Source of the DNA: Desulforamulus hydrothermalis Lam5 = DSM 18033
GTDB taxonomy: Bacteria > Bacillota > Desulfotomaculia > Desulfotomaculales > Desulfotomaculaceae
Assembly: GCF_000315365.1 (NCBI RefSeq)
Contig: NZ_CAOS01000011.1
Location: 62,266 to 126,265 of the forward strand
Length of the DNA: 64,000 nucleotides
Direction of reading: 5' to 3'
The translations under genes and the position numbers were made by a program. A model generated the notes under the pieces. It was given only the letters and a program-made list of their open reading frames with translations, ran no database searches and had not been told where the DNA came from. Positions 28,615 to 37,415 of the stretch are shown piece after piece (position 1 is the stretch's first letter; each line of letters opens with the position of its first letter).

Positions 28615-28885
28615 TGGCCGTGCTAGACGGGGAGGTAGCGGTGCCCTGTACCAGCAATCCGCTGTAGCTGGGTTGAATTCCCGCCATAGGGGTTGGTTTG
28701 TGAGGTCTGGCCAGCGTAAGGGGCGTTGAGGATCGGGTCTTGCGCAGCGCAGGTTCTCGAACCGTGTCAGGTCCTGACGGAAGCAGCACTAAGGGAAACC
28801 CTGCGGGTGCCGCAAGGCAGCCTGGTCTGAGCAACCTGCGTTGGTACGCTTGGAAGCCATATCTCGAAGGTGGGTGCACGGTCTC
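28615..28885 (+). ncRNA. ffs: Signal recognition particle RNA (large, 6S/scRNA type)
   Basis: The conserved apical domain IV is visible as GTGTCAGGTCCTGACGG followed by AAGCAGCACTAAGG (near 28763-28795). The 5' part has GTGCTAGACGGGGAGGTAGC and GGTGCCCTGTACC, as in Bacillus scRNA. The ends pair as CCGTGC (28619-28624) with GCACGG (28876-28881). The length of about 270 nt indicates the long form with an Alu domain. Boundaries are approximate. It sits just upstream of the dnaX region, as in Bacillus. Confidence 0.93.
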
Positions 28886-28911
28886 TTATTTGCTTGATGG
28901 GTTAACTTACG

Positions 28912-28950
28912 AACTGCCTGTGCGATTTTGCACAGGCAGTTATTAATTTA
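28912..28950 (+). terminator. Terminator of the SRP RNA
   Basis: A perfect 12-bp stem AACTGCCTGTGC (28912-28923) / GCACAGGCAGTT (28930-28941), followed by ATTAATTTA. Confidence 0.7.
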
Positions 28951-29061
28951 CGGCACAAACGGTTACTGACTGATGCAAAATTTTCGCAACGGTGGCTTTT
29001 TGTGAAAATTTTCGCTATAATATCTTTAATTAACTGACTGATTGTTTGGGAGGTGTTCAAT

Positions 29062-30729
29062 ATGGAGGAATTAATTAAGGTTCAGGTAGACGGGGATTAC
29101 ACCTATGAGGTAGCCCCCGGTACAACCGTGCTGGAATTGTTGCAGATGCACCCGCCGCAAAACATGCCGGTAGTGGCTGCCGGCATCAATAATCTGCTCA
29201 AGGATCTGCGGACACCGCTGACAACATCCTGTGAAGTGCGCCTGGTGAACCTGGCCTCGGCTGAAGGCATGCGGATTTACCACCGCAGTATTACCATGGT
29301 CTTGATGCGGGCGGTAGCCGAAGTGTTGCCCGGCAGTACGGCTGTGATCCAACATACCCTGGGGAACGGCTTGTATGGAGAAATTCACTATGACCGCCCG
29401 CTGCGGGATCGGGACATAGCCCGGGTGGAGCGGCAGATGCGTTATATTATCGAAGCGGATGAACCGTTCCTGCACACCGTCCTGAACAAGGAGGATGCCG
29501 AAAGGTTGTTTACCGAGGCGGGACAGGTGGACAAAATTCAACTGCTCAAATACTTGCCCGGTGATGAAGTGGCCATCTACGCCTGCGGCGGCTATTATGA
29601 TTTTTGCCATGGGCCCATGGTGCCCGGCACCGGTTGCTTAAAGCAATTCCGCCTGCGTTTTTACCTGCCTGGCTTTATCCTTGAGCTGCCCAAAACCGAA
29701 AGCCCGCTGGAAATACCTCCTTATGTTGAGCAGGGCAAACTGGCCAATATTCACTTTGAGGCCAAAAAATGGGCCAACATATTAAAGGTTAACAATGTGG
29801 TGTCCTTAAACGATATGGTTACCGGCGGCGATGTGGCCAACTTGATCCGGGTATCGGAAGCCTTTCACGAAAAGAAAATTGCTCAGATTGCCGACCAGAT
29901 TGCCGACAACATTGACCGCATCAGAATTGTTTTAATAGCCGGGCCGTCTTCCTCCGGCAAGACTTCCTTTGCCCAGCGGCTGTCCACCCAGCTGCAGGTT
30001 AATGGCATCCGGCCGGTGGCCATTTCGCTGGACGATTATTTTGTAGACAGGGAACACACGCCCCGGGATGAAAACGGCAACTACGATTTTGAGAGCATCA
30101 GGGCCATTGATATTCCCTTATTCAACGATCACCTGATCAAGCTGATTCAGGGCGAAGAAATTAAACTGCCTTACTTTAATTTTAAAACCGGCAAACGGGA
30201 ATATCACGGCGAGCGGTTAAAACTGGGGCCGGCCGATTTGCTGGTGGTGGAGGGTATTCACGGCCTCAACGACTTGCTAACCGGCTCTATTCCCAAGGGC
30301 AGAAAGTTTAAGATTTATGTCAGCGCCCTTACCCAGATTAATTTGGACAACCAGAACCGCATACCCACCACGGATGTCCGGCTGCTGCGGCGGATTGCCC
30401 GGGATCAGCGGTGCCGCGGCCGCTCAGCCAGGGAAACCCTGGCCATGTGGCCTTCGGTGCGACGGGGTGAGGAGAAGAACATTTTCCCCTTCCAGGAAAG
30501 CGCCGATGTTATGTTTAACTCTGCCTTGCCCTATGAACTGGCGGTATTAAAGCCCATCGTAGAACCGCATCTTAAGGAAATCAAGCCGGAGCACCCGGAA
30601 TTTGCGGAAGCCGGCCGGCTGCTTAATCTCCTTCGCTATATTGCACCCCTGGGTATGGATGAGGTGCCCTTAAACTCGATTGTCCGGGAGTTTATTGGCG
30701 GCAGTTGCTTTGAGGGGACGGTCAGATAG
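29062..30729 (+). CDS. Nucleoside/uridine-kinase-like protein with TGS and tRNA-SAD domains
   Basis: A 555-residue protein. An N-terminal ubiquitin-like TGS domain (about 1-60) is followed by a second domain resembling the ThrRS editing/SAD region (about 60-250). A phosphoribulokinase/uridine-kinase domain follows (Walker A GPSSSGKTSFAQRL near residue 294; DDYFVDREHTPRDENG; VVEGIHGLN). The frame opens at a GTG at 29053 that is part of the GGGAGGTG site; ATG 29062 with 8-nt spacing is the better start. TATAAT lies at 29016-29021. Members of this family are often annotated uridine kinase, but the true substrate is uncertain. Ends in a strong terminator. Confidence 0.88.
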   Translation: MEELIKVQVDGDYTYEVAPGTTVLELLQMHPPQNMPVVAAGINNLLKDLRTPLTTSCEVRLVNLASAEGMRIYHRSITMVLMRAVAEVLPGSTAVIQHTLGNGLYGEIHYDRPLRDRDIARVERQMRYIIEADEPFLHTVLNKEDAERLFTEAGQVDKIQLLKYLPGDEVAIYACGGYYDFCHGPMVPGTGCLKQFRLRFYLPGFILELPKTESPLEIPPYVEQGKLANIHFEAKKWANILKVNNVVSLNDMVTGGDVANLIRVSEAFHEKKIAQIADQIADNIDRIRIVLIAGPSSSGKTSFAQRLSTQLQVNGIRPVAISLDDYFVDREHTPRDENGNYDFESIRAIDIPLFNDHLIKLIQGEEIKLPYFNFKTGKREYHGERLKLGPADLLVVEGIHGLNDLLTGSIPKGRKFKIYVSALTQINLDNQNRIPTTDVRLLRRIARDQRCRGRSARETLAMWPSVRRGEEKNIFPFQESADVMFNSALPYELAVLKPIVEPHLKEIKPEHPEFAEAGRLLNLLRYIAPLGMDEVPLNSIVREFIGGSCFEGTVR

Positions 30730-30764
30730 CCGGTAGCTTGGATTATATACTATATACTCATATG

Positions 30765-30790
30765 CCCCGGGTGAACCCGGGGTTTTGTTA
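30765..30790 (+). terminator. Terminator after the kinase-like gene
   Basis: CCCCGGGT (30765-30772) and ACCCGGGG (30775-30782) are followed by TTTTGTTATT. The stem also reads in the opposite direction, from the convergent gene. Confidence 0.85.
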
Positions 30791-30802
30791 TTGAAGGGCT
30801 GG

Positions 30803-31939
30803 CTAACGCAGCAGTTTTTTGCCTAACCAGTGCTGCTGCACGCTAACCGCCCGCCGGGGGCAAAGTTCCTGGCAGCAAAAGCAGCGGATGCACTCAGCCA
30901 GCTTCACCCGGGGCAAGCCTTCCACCATTTGAATGGCCTCCGCCGGGCAACAGCGCCGGCATTCACCGCAGCCGATGCACAGCTCGGGGCTGAACACCGG
31001 CCGGGGCTGCAGTTTGCGAAGCAGGCCTTTTAAGGGGCCGGGCACGTTAAAATCCACCTGCCGGTGGGCCGGCAGGCGGAAGGGCGGGACCAGAACCGGC
31101 AGCGCTTCACCCACCAAATTGATACCGCCGGGGGGCGGGCAAAGCCGCCGCTCCATGGACAGGCGGATAAAGGGCAGCTCGGTTGGCTTAAGGCCGATTA
31201 AACCGGCGCCAACAAAGTCAAGCGCATAGGGACTGGGGGAAGCCAGTAACAGACCCACCTGCCGGGGAGAGCCGGCGGTGGGGCCGTCGCCCTCCATGCC
31301 CACCACGGCATCCATGATGGTGAGGCAGGAGGGCAGCAGGGTATTAATGTCAATTAACAGGTGGCTGAATTGTTCCAAACGCTGCATGTTAAAATGGTAC
31401 TGGGCTTTTTTAAGACCGGGAACAGCACCGTACATCAACTTAACGGCGCCGGTGTAAAGGGTCATGCAGTGGGTTTTTAATTTAGGCAGGCCGATGATTA
31501 AGTCCGCTTCGGCCAGGGCTTTGAGGACGGTCAACTGCTTGACCGCCCGCCCGGCCGGGTGGGCCAGGGTCATTTCCGTGGTATCCAGGCAGAGATCACA
31601 GCCGGTGCGCCGGGCTACGGCCGCCATGCCGGTGGCCCGGTAGACGGCCTGCAGCAGCCCCTGGCTGGCCGGGCCGCCCGGCGAGTCAATAATAAAAGGC
31701 CGGCCGCCGGCCTGTTGAACCATTCTTACCACTGCTTCCACCAGGGCGGGGTGGGTAGTGGCGGCTTCCTCCGGCTTTTTTTTGGCAATCAAATTAGGTT
31801 TAACCGCGACAACTTGCCCGGGTTTGACAAAACCAGGCATTCCCCCCAGGTGCTGCAACAGCTTGTCCAGCGAGCGGCTGACCTGGGATAGTTCATAACC
31901 GGTACAGTGTGCTACGGCAACCGTGGCATGTTCTGGCAA
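30803..31939 (-). CDS. DUF362 protein with two C-terminal 4Fe-4S clusters
   Basis: A 378-residue protein. Residues about 40-270 form the DUF362 domain (VAVKPNLIAKKKPEEAATTHP, DSPGG, GLPKLKTH, MDAVVGMEGDGPTAG). The C-terminal 60 residues are a bacterial ferredoxin domain with ELCIGCGECRRCCP and AECIRCFCCQELCP. TTG start 31939 has AAGGAG 9 nt upstream. No signal peptide. It probably takes part in electron transfer in the cytoplasm; the substrate is not known for this family. Convergent with the kinase-like gene and divergent from dnaX. Confidence 0.88.
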   Translation of the reverse strand: MPEHATVAVAHCTGYELSQVSRSLDKLLQHLGGMPGFVKPGQVVAVKPNLIAKKKPEEAATTHPALVEAVVRMVQQAGGRPFIIDSPGGPASQGLLQAVYRATGMAAVARRTGCDLCLDTTEMTLAHPAGRAVKQLTVLKALAEADLIIGLPKLKTHCMTLYTGAVKLMYGAVPGLKKAQYHFNMQRLEQFSHLLIDINTLLPSCLTIMDAVVGMEGDGPTAGSPRQVGLLLASPSPYALDFVGAGLIGLKPTELPFIRLSMERRLCPPPGGINLVGEALPVLVPPFRLPAHRQVDFNVPGPLKGLLRKLQPRPVFSPELCIGCGECRRCCPAEAIQMVEGLPRVKLAECIRCFCCQELCPRRAVSVQQHWLGKKLLR

Positions 31940-32141
31940 AGGTGTTAGCTCCTTTCATTGAAAAGTAAGGCCCTGACGTATTCTAAAAAAACGGACGTGG
32001 TTTGTGGATGTTTATAAAGATTGCATTTTCGTTCAGTGTTCCATAATCTCCTGTTTTTTAAATTGGAAATGGCATCCCAAAAAGGAAAAGCGTATTAAAA
32101 GGCGAAAACTTATGGAAGAATATCAACGAGGTGGTTTTGTT

Positions 32142-33746
32142 TTGGCTTATCAAGCATTATACCGAGCCTGGCGTCCCCAGAACTTTAAAGATATTGTCGG
32201 ACAGCAGCATGTTACCCGAACACTGCAAAATGCCCTGCGGCAGGGAAGGGCCGCCCATGCTTACCTGTTTTGCGGCCCGCGGGGTACGGGAAAAACCACC
32301 ACTGCCAAGGTGTTGGCCAAAGCACTAAACTGCCTGAACCCGGACCACGGAGAACCATGCAACCGGTGTGCCAACTGCACCGCGGTGAACCAGGGCCATG
32401 CCCTGGACGTGGTGGAAATTGACGCCGCCTCCAACCGGGGCATTGATGAAATACGGGATTTAAGAGAAAAAGTAAAGTTTACGCCTTCTACCGGCAGCCG
32501 TAAAGTATATATAATAGATGAAGTGCATATGCTGACAGACCAGGCCTTTAACGCCTTGCTAAAAACCTTGGAAGAGCCGCCGGCCCATGTGGTCTTTGTA
32601 CTGGCCACCACCGAAGCCCACAAAGTCCCCCTGACCATCCTTTCCCGCTGCCAGCGTTTTGATTTTCGCCGCATCAGGCCGGAGGAAACAGTGGCCCGGT
32701 TAAAGGAGGTGGCGGCGGGGGCGGGCATCCAGGCAACCGAGGAGGCTTTGCAACTGATTGCCCGGGCGGCGGAAGGGGGCCTGCGGGATGCCCTGAGCAT
32801 TCTGGACCAGGCGGCGGCCTTTGCTGACGAAACAGTGACTGCCGATGATATTCACAGCATCCTGGGCACCGTACAGCAGGATATTTTAGAGGCTATGACC
32901 CGTTGCCTGACCGCAGGAAAAACCGGCGAGGCGCTGACGCTGGTGGCGGAGATAGCCGACCGGGGGAAAGACCTGCGGCTGTTTACCCGGGAAATGACAG
33001 CTTATTTAAGAGAGTTGCTGGTCAAGGGCCTGGAGGAGGGCCATAGCGGGCTGCCTGTGAATAATGAAACTTTGTACAGCCTGCTGCAGATTCTGATGCA
33101 GGCGGAACAAGAGATGAAGTGGAGCTCCCAGCCTACCCTGGTGTTGGAACTGGCCCTGGTTAAGGCCTGCCGGCCGGAGATAGCCGGCTCCTGGGAAGGT
33201 CTGGCCAGGCGGGTGGCGGCGCTGGAGCAGCGGTTGGCCCAGGGAGCGCCGGCAACACCGCCGGCTGCTGCCCGGCAGGCGGCAGAACCTGTGCCAACCG
33301 CCCCGGTTAAACCCCAGGCGGCGCCGGCCAAAACCCCGCCTGCCAAAACCCCGCCTGCCCTGCCGCCGGCAGCCAACCGGGAGGCAGCGGCCGGCGGTGT
33401 CAGTCCGGAACAGGTACGCCAGGTGTGGCCCGCTGTGTTGACCGCTGTCAAAGAGAGCAAAAAAATGCCCCTTTGGTCTTTACTGAGCAATAACCGGCCC
33501 CGCATGGAAGTGCAGGATCATACTTTAACCCTTTATTTTACAGATGAGTTTGATCAGAAAACGGCTGATAAGCCGGAGTACCGCCAATACCTGGCCTGGC
33601 TTTTAGGCAAGCACCTGGGCGGCCGGTGGGAGGTGCATTGTGTGCACCAGGCCCCCAAAACCGAAGCGGGCGCAGGGCCGGAGGAGGACCCGCTGTATAC
33701 CGAAGCCGTCCGAATTTTTGGCAAAGATATAGTGGTTTTGGAATGA
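32142..33746 (+). CDS. dnaX: DNA polymerase III gamma/tau subunit
   Basis: A 534-residue clamp-loader ATPase. Walker A is GPRGTGKTTTAK, a zinc module contains CNRCANC, Walker B is DEVHML and the sensor region contains ATTEAHKVPLTILSRCQRF. A Pro/Ala-rich linker (about 415-455) precedes the tau C-terminal domain. The frame opens at 32004, but GAGGTGG (32128-32134) lies 7 nt before TTG 32142, which gives MAYQALYRAWRPQNF, the usual N-terminus. It heads the dnaX-ybaB-recR-bofA run, as in Bacillus. Confidence 0.95.
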   Translation: MAYQALYRAWRPQNFKDIVGQQHVTRTLQNALRQGRAAHAYLFCGPRGTGKTTTAKVLAKALNCLNPDHGEPCNRCANCTAVNQGHALDVVEIDAASNRGIDEIRDLREKVKFTPSTGSRKVYIIDEVHMLTDQAFNALLKTLEEPPAHVVFVLATTEAHKVPLTILSRCQRFDFRRIRPEETVARLKEVAAGAGIQATEEALQLIARAAEGGLRDALSILDQAAAFADETVTADDIHSILGTVQQDILEAMTRCLTAGKTGEALTLVAEIADRGKDLRLFTREMTAYLRELLVKGLEEGHSGLPVNNETLYSLLQILMQAEQEMKWSSQPTLVLELALVKACRPEIAGSWEGLARRVAALEQRLAQGAPATPPAAARQAAEPVPTAPVKPQAAPAKTPPAKTPPALPPAANREAAAGGVSPEQVRQVWPAVLTAVKESKKMPLWSLLSNNRPRMEVQDHTLTLYFTDEFDQKTADKPEYRQYLAWLLGKHLGGRWEVHCVHQAPKTEAGAGPEEDPLYTEAVRIFGKDIVVLE

Positions 33747-33770
33747 ACATAAAAAGGAGGACTTTTTACT

Positions 33771-34088
33771 ATGATGGGTGGAAATATGAACAAAATGATG
33801 AAACAGGTTCAAAAGATGCAGCAGGAAATGGCCAGAATGCAGGAAGAGCTGGCCAACCGCACCGTGGAAGCCACGGCCGGCGGCGGTGCCGTCAAAGTGG
33901 TGGCCAGCGGCCGGCAGGAGATTGTCAGTATTGCCATTAAACCGGAAGCGGTGGATCCGGAGGATGTGGAAATGCTGCAAGACCTGTTGCTGGCAGCCGT
34001 GAACGAGGCCCTGCGCCAATCCCAGGAGATGGTGGCTAAAGAAATGAGCAAACTCACCGGCGGCTTGAGCATCCCCGGCCTGTTCTAA
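33771..34088 (+). CDS. YbaB/EbfC family nucleoid-associated protein
   Basis: A 105-residue small DNA-binding dimer. The N-terminus is Met-rich ([20 protein letters not shown]) and helical; then comes the conserved [16 protein letters not shown] strand region and ISIKPEAVD-like segment. AAGGAGGAC precedes ATG 33771. It lies 24 nt after dnaX and before recR, as in most bacteria. The corresponding Bacillus gene is yaaK. Confidence 0.94.
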   Translation: MMGGNMNKMMKQVQKMQQEMARMQEELANRTVEATAGGGAVKVVASGRQEIVSIAIKPEAVDPEDVEMLQDLLLAAVNEALRQSQEMVAKEMSKLTGGLSIPGLF

Positions 34089-34202
34089 TTTAAGCAAGAC
34101 ACACCCCTTTTAAGCATAAATAAGTGTGCCAATACCAGGGGGTCGGCGGTAGCCGGCCCTTGATATGTGTAATTAGCACCACAAGCTGGGAGGTAATGCC
34201 AT

Positions 34203-34805
34203 ATGCTTTATTTTTCCGGACCGGTGGCCCGGCTGGCGGACGAGTTTGCCAAGCTGCCGGGGATTGGGCCGAAAACAGCCCAGCGGCTGGCCTTGCATAT
34301 TTTAAACGCCCCGCCGGAGGTGGCCCAGGGCCTGGCCCGGGCGCTGGTGGAAGTGAGACAGGCGGTACGGCGCTGTTCCGGCTGCTGCAACCTCACCGAC
34401 GAAGATCCCTGTGCCATTTGCCGGGATCCGTCCCGCAACCACCGGCTGTTATGCGTGGTTGAAGAACCCCGGGATGTCATTGCCATGGAAAAGGCCCGGG
34501 GTTATCGTGGGTTATACCATGTATTGCACGGTGCCATCTCGCCCATGGAAGGTATCGGGCCGGAGCAGTTAACCGTTAAAGAATTATTAAGCCGCCTGGC
34601 GGACAGTCAGGTAGAAGAGGTTATCCTGGCTGCCAATTCGGATGTGGAAGGAGAAACCACCGCCCTTTATTTGGCCCGGCTGCTGAAACCCCTGGGGGTA
34701 AAAGTTACCCGCATTGCCCATGGCATCCCGGTGGGTGCGGATTTGGAATATGCCGATGCCATGACTTTAAACAAAGCCCTGGAGGGGCGGGGGGAATTTG
34801 GCTAA
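34203..34805 (+). CDS. recR: Recombination protein RecR
   Basis: A 200-residue recombination mediator acting with RecF/RecO in gap repair. An N-terminal helix-hairpin-helix (FAKLPGIGPKTAQRLA), a zinc finger (CSGCCNLTDEDPCAIC), and a Toprim domain (CVVEEPRDVIAMEK, then ILAANSDVEGETTALY) are in the expected order. GGGAGGT precedes ATG 34203. It is 115 nt from ybaB. Confidence 0.96.
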   Translation: MLYFSGPVARLADEFAKLPGIGPKTAQRLALHILNAPPEVAQGLARALVEVRQAVRRCSGCCNLTDEDPCAICRDPSRNHRLLCVVEEPRDVIAMEKARGYRGLYHVLHGAISPMEGIGPEQLTVKELLSRLADSQVEEVILAANSDVEGETTALYLARLLKPLGVKVTRIAHGIPVGADLEYADAMTLNKALEGRGEFG

Positions 34806-34911
34806 ACTTTCTGTTTGCAAAATTTACAGTCATAAAGTTTGTCCAAGCCCTCTATATTTAGCTAAGGGGCATATTGCCGCCGTATGCTTATAAGAAAAGG
34901 GGGCTTATTTG

Positions 34912-35175
34912 ATGGAAGGGAAAACCATCTTACTTAGCTTGCTGGGTTTGTTGGGGTTGTATCTGTTTGGCACAATCTTTGCGCGGCCGCTGATCCTGCT
35001 GGGCAAACTGGTTGTTTCCCTGGCGGTGGGCGGCATAATGCTGGTGCTGGTTAATGTTTTGTTGGGCGGGCTGGGCCTGCACATTGCCATTAATCCCTTT
35101 ACCCTGCTGACGGCAGGCATCCTGCAGGTGCCCGGGGTAGTACTGCTGATGCTGGCCAATTATCTTTTGCTATAA
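34912..35175 (+). CDS. bofA: BofA family protein (pro-sigma-K processing regulator)
   Basis: An 87-residue membrane protein with two or three hydrophobic segments and the family's NPFTLLTAGILQVPGVVLL tail. In Bacillus BofA sits in the outer forespore membrane and holds back SpoIVFB cleavage of pro-sigma-K. AAAAGGGGG precedes ATG 34912; the TTG just before it is less likely. The recR-bofA order is as in Bacillus. Confidence 0.9.
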   Translation: MEGKTILLSLLGLLGLYLFGTIFARPLILLGKLVVSLAVGGIMLVLVNVLLGGLGLHIAINPFTLLTAGILQVPGVVLLMLANYLLL

Positions 35176-35284
35176 ACATATTAAAATGCCATTTTTATTT
35201 TTATTGATGAAAAAGAATCAACTTTCATCTAATTAAAACTTTCTGCCGCCGGGCGTGCATATTTGCCTGTTGGGCGGGCCGGAA

Positions 35285-35357
35285 CGTCCTTTCGCCGGCG
35301 GTCAAATCCTTTAATTCAGCCGTTCAGCGGCCTCCGGCAACCCTTTAACGAAAGGTC
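35285..35357. other. Structured intergenic segment with nested inverted repeats
   Basis: CCTTTCG (35289-35295) can pair with CGAAAGG (35350-35356), enclosing GCCGG...CCGGC. The role is unknown. The surrounding gap 35176-35553 has no gene apart from the promoter described next. Confidence 0.35.
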
Positions 35358-35409
35358 AAAAAACCGCCGTCAACGGTTGGCAGGGCCTGTTAAATTGGTT
35401 AACAAATTG

Positions 35410-35438
35410 TTGACTTCGTAAAAAATTCATCTTATACT
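35410..35438 (+). promoter_or_regulatory. Promoter of the 2-oxoacid oxidoreductase operon
   Basis: TTGACT (35410-35415), 17 nt, TATACT (35433-35438). A small hairpin (GGGAAATGTC/GACATCCC, 35455-35475) lies in the leader about 80 nt before the first gene. Confidence 0.65.
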
Positions 35439-35553
35439 GAGGTAAGGAACTCGGGAAATGTCTTGACATCCCGGTTCTTGCTGTTTATAGGCCTTTTAGG
35501 AATTTTCTGAAATGGGTAAACTAAGCCGTAAAGGCTAGGGAGGTGGTTGTGCC

Positions 35554-36219
35554 ATCTCGCAGAGAATTGTTGAAGCATACGTTGGCGAATATGCCAGCGG
35601 CAAAAGCGAAGTGGCTGTAAACCGGGCGCTGGCGTTAGCCGGCGCGGGCCGCCAAGTAAATTTGGTGGATTTGGACATAGTTGAGCCCTGCTATACCCTG
35701 CGGCCTATTAAAAAAGAACTGGAAGCCACCGGCGTTACGGTGCTGGCCTGGGAAACCCGGGACACCGTAGGGCTGGGCGAAGCAGGCAATATTATTAAAC
35801 CCGAGTGCCGCTGGGCATTATATCGCGAAGGTGATGTTATTCTCGATATTGGCTACGGGGTGGAAGGAGCCAAAACCTTAAACCTGCTGGAAGGCGTCGA
35901 GAACACCCCGGAATTGCAGGTCTTTGCAGTTATTAACGCCAAACGCCCCATGACTTCCACGCTGGATGAAATTGTAGCCTACATAAAAGAACTGGGGCCT
36001 GTTGACGGCCTGATTAACAACACCCATTTAGGTGACGAAACCACGCCGGACATTGTGCAAGAAGGTGCCCGGCTGGTCAGCCAAGCGTCCAAGCTTCTGG
36101 GTATCCCGGTGGTGGCCACCACCGCAGACCGGACTGTGGCGGAGCAGATGGGCCCGCAGGATTGTATGGGTCACCCCATACGGCCGCTGGTCAGATATAT
36201 GCCGCGCACGTTCTGGTAG
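35554..36219 (+). CDS. P-loop ATPase-like protein of unknown role, leads the 2-oxoacid oxidoreductase operon
   Basis: About 221 residues. The Walker A-like GEYASGKSEVA lies at the N-terminus, followed by LVDLDIVEP (Walker B-like) and NNTHLGDET. It resembles MinD/Mrp-type small ATPases, but I do not know its function. An in-frame stop is at 35536-35538, and no ATG, GTG or TTG exists before the Walker A motif; the first is GTG 35611, which would remove it. GGGAGGTGG (35538-35546) lies 7 nt before ATC 35554, so either ATC is the start or one base is missing or extra near 35549-35554. It lies about 80 nt upstream of the alpha subunit gene. Confidence 0.75.
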   Translation: MSQRIVEAYVGEYASGKSEVAVNRALALAGAGRQVNLVDLDIVEPCYTLRPIKKELEATGVTVLAWETRDTVGLGEAGNIIKPECRWALYREGDVILDIGYGVEGAKTLNLLEGVENTPELQVFAVINAKRPMTSTLDEIVAYIKELGPVDGLINNTHLGDETTPDIVQEGARLVSQASKLLGIPVVATTADRTVAEQMGPQDCMGHPIRPLVRYMPRTFW

Positions 36220-36297
36220 GACAACCAGACCATCATACTAAAAGTTTCACAAGCTTCCCAAAGGATCTTTATTAATTCAGGAGGTGTGGTATCTCTC

Positions 36298-37383
36298 ATG
36301 TCCGAAAAACCCATTACCGGAGAAAAGCGGGCGTTCATGACTGGTAACGAGGTAGTTGCCTGGGCAGCCCTGGCAGCAGGTGCTGACATCATGTACGGCT
36401 ATCCCATTACCCCTCAGAACGAAATCATGCACTATTGGACCCGCCAAATTCCCAAGTATGGCCGCAAGTTCCTGCAAACCGAAGACGAGCTGTCTGCCGG
36501 CTTTACCACCGTGGGCGGTGTATTGGCCGGTCTCAAAGCCTTCACTGCCACCGCCGGCCCCGGCAACACCCTGATGCAGGAACCCATGTCCATGGCTGAA
36601 ATGATGAGACTTCCTACCGTTACCATAGTCCAACAGCGTGGCGGCCCATCCACAGCCACCGTTATTTACTCCCAGCAAGAAGTTACCCTGACCACCATGG
36701 GCGGCAACGGTGAAGGACTGCGCATTGTCTACTCCCCCAGCAACCACCAAGAACTGTTTGATTATACCGTGAAAGCCTTTAATACTGCCTGGAAATACCG
36801 TTTCCCCACCTTTGTTCTGGGTGACGGCTACCAAGCTAAAATGCGTGAGTCGGTAACCCTTTATGATCCCGCCGAAAAAGGCATTGAAATGGTACCCGCC
36901 GAGAAGTATGTCGGCAAGCCCGGCACCCCCGGTGTAGACCGTGAACCCGGCCATTACCGCAACACTTACAACACCGAAGAAGAACTGTTTGAAGTATTGC
37001 AGCAGCATTTTGCCGATTACGAAAAAATGGCACCGGAAGTGGTGGAATACGACCAGCAAGCAACAGAGGATGCCGACCTGGTTATTGTTGCCCACGGCGT
37101 GGTGTTCCGCGGTGTGCGTGATGCAGTAAAAGAATTAAGAGCTGCCGGGCTGAAGGTTGGTTATTTCCGGCCCATTACCCTCCGCCCCTTCCCGGCTGAG
37201 CAGCTGAAGGCAGTGGCCAATAAAACCAAGAAGCTGTTGATTGCAGAGTCTGCTCAAGGCCAGCTGGCCAGACTGGTCAAAGACGCCATTTATGGCGCCG
37301 GCGCAGAAATTGTGCCCATGTTCCGGCCCGGCGTAGGTATCACCACTGAGCAAATTGTTGCTAAAGTTAAAGAGTCCCTGTAA
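36298..37383 (+). CDS. 2-oxoacid:ferredoxin oxidoreductase, alpha subunit (KorA/VorB-like)
   Basis: A 361-residue subunit with the N-terminal pyrimidine-binding part of the thiamine diphosphate site (NEVVAWAALAAGADIMYGYPITPQNEI; QTEDELSAGFTTVGG) and a C-terminal transketolase-like domain. The enzyme oxidatively decarboxylates a 2-oxoacid with CoA, reducing ferredoxin; substrate (2-oxoglutarate, pyruvate or branched) cannot be read from sequence alone. ATG 36298 is 13 nt from AGGAGG; GTG 36286 is too close to it. First of four subunit genes. Confidence 0.92.
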   Translation: MSEKPITGEKRAFMTGNEVVAWAALAAGADIMYGYPITPQNEIMHYWTRQIPKYGRKFLQTEDELSAGFTTVGGVLAGLKAFTATAGPGNTLMQEPMSMAEMMRLPTVTIVQQRGGPSTATVIYSQQEVTLTTMGGNGEGLRIVYSPSNHQELFDYTVKAFNTAWKYRFPTFVLGDGYQAKMRESVTLYDPAEKGIEMVPAEKYVGKPGTPGVDREPGHYRNTYNTEEELFEVLQQHFADYEKMAPEVVEYDQQATEDADLVIVAHGVVFRGVRDAVKELRAAGLKVGYFRPITLRPFPAEQLKAVANKTKKLLIAESAQGQLARLVKDAIYGAGAEIVPMFRPGVGITTEQIVAKVKESL

Positions 37384-37415
37384 ATTTTCTTCTTAATAAG
37401 GAGGGAGGTTTCCAC

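Noticed and set aside
28565-28946. Open frames on both strands over the SRP RNA
   Set aside because: The sequence is clearly the SRP RNA with its conserved domain IV.
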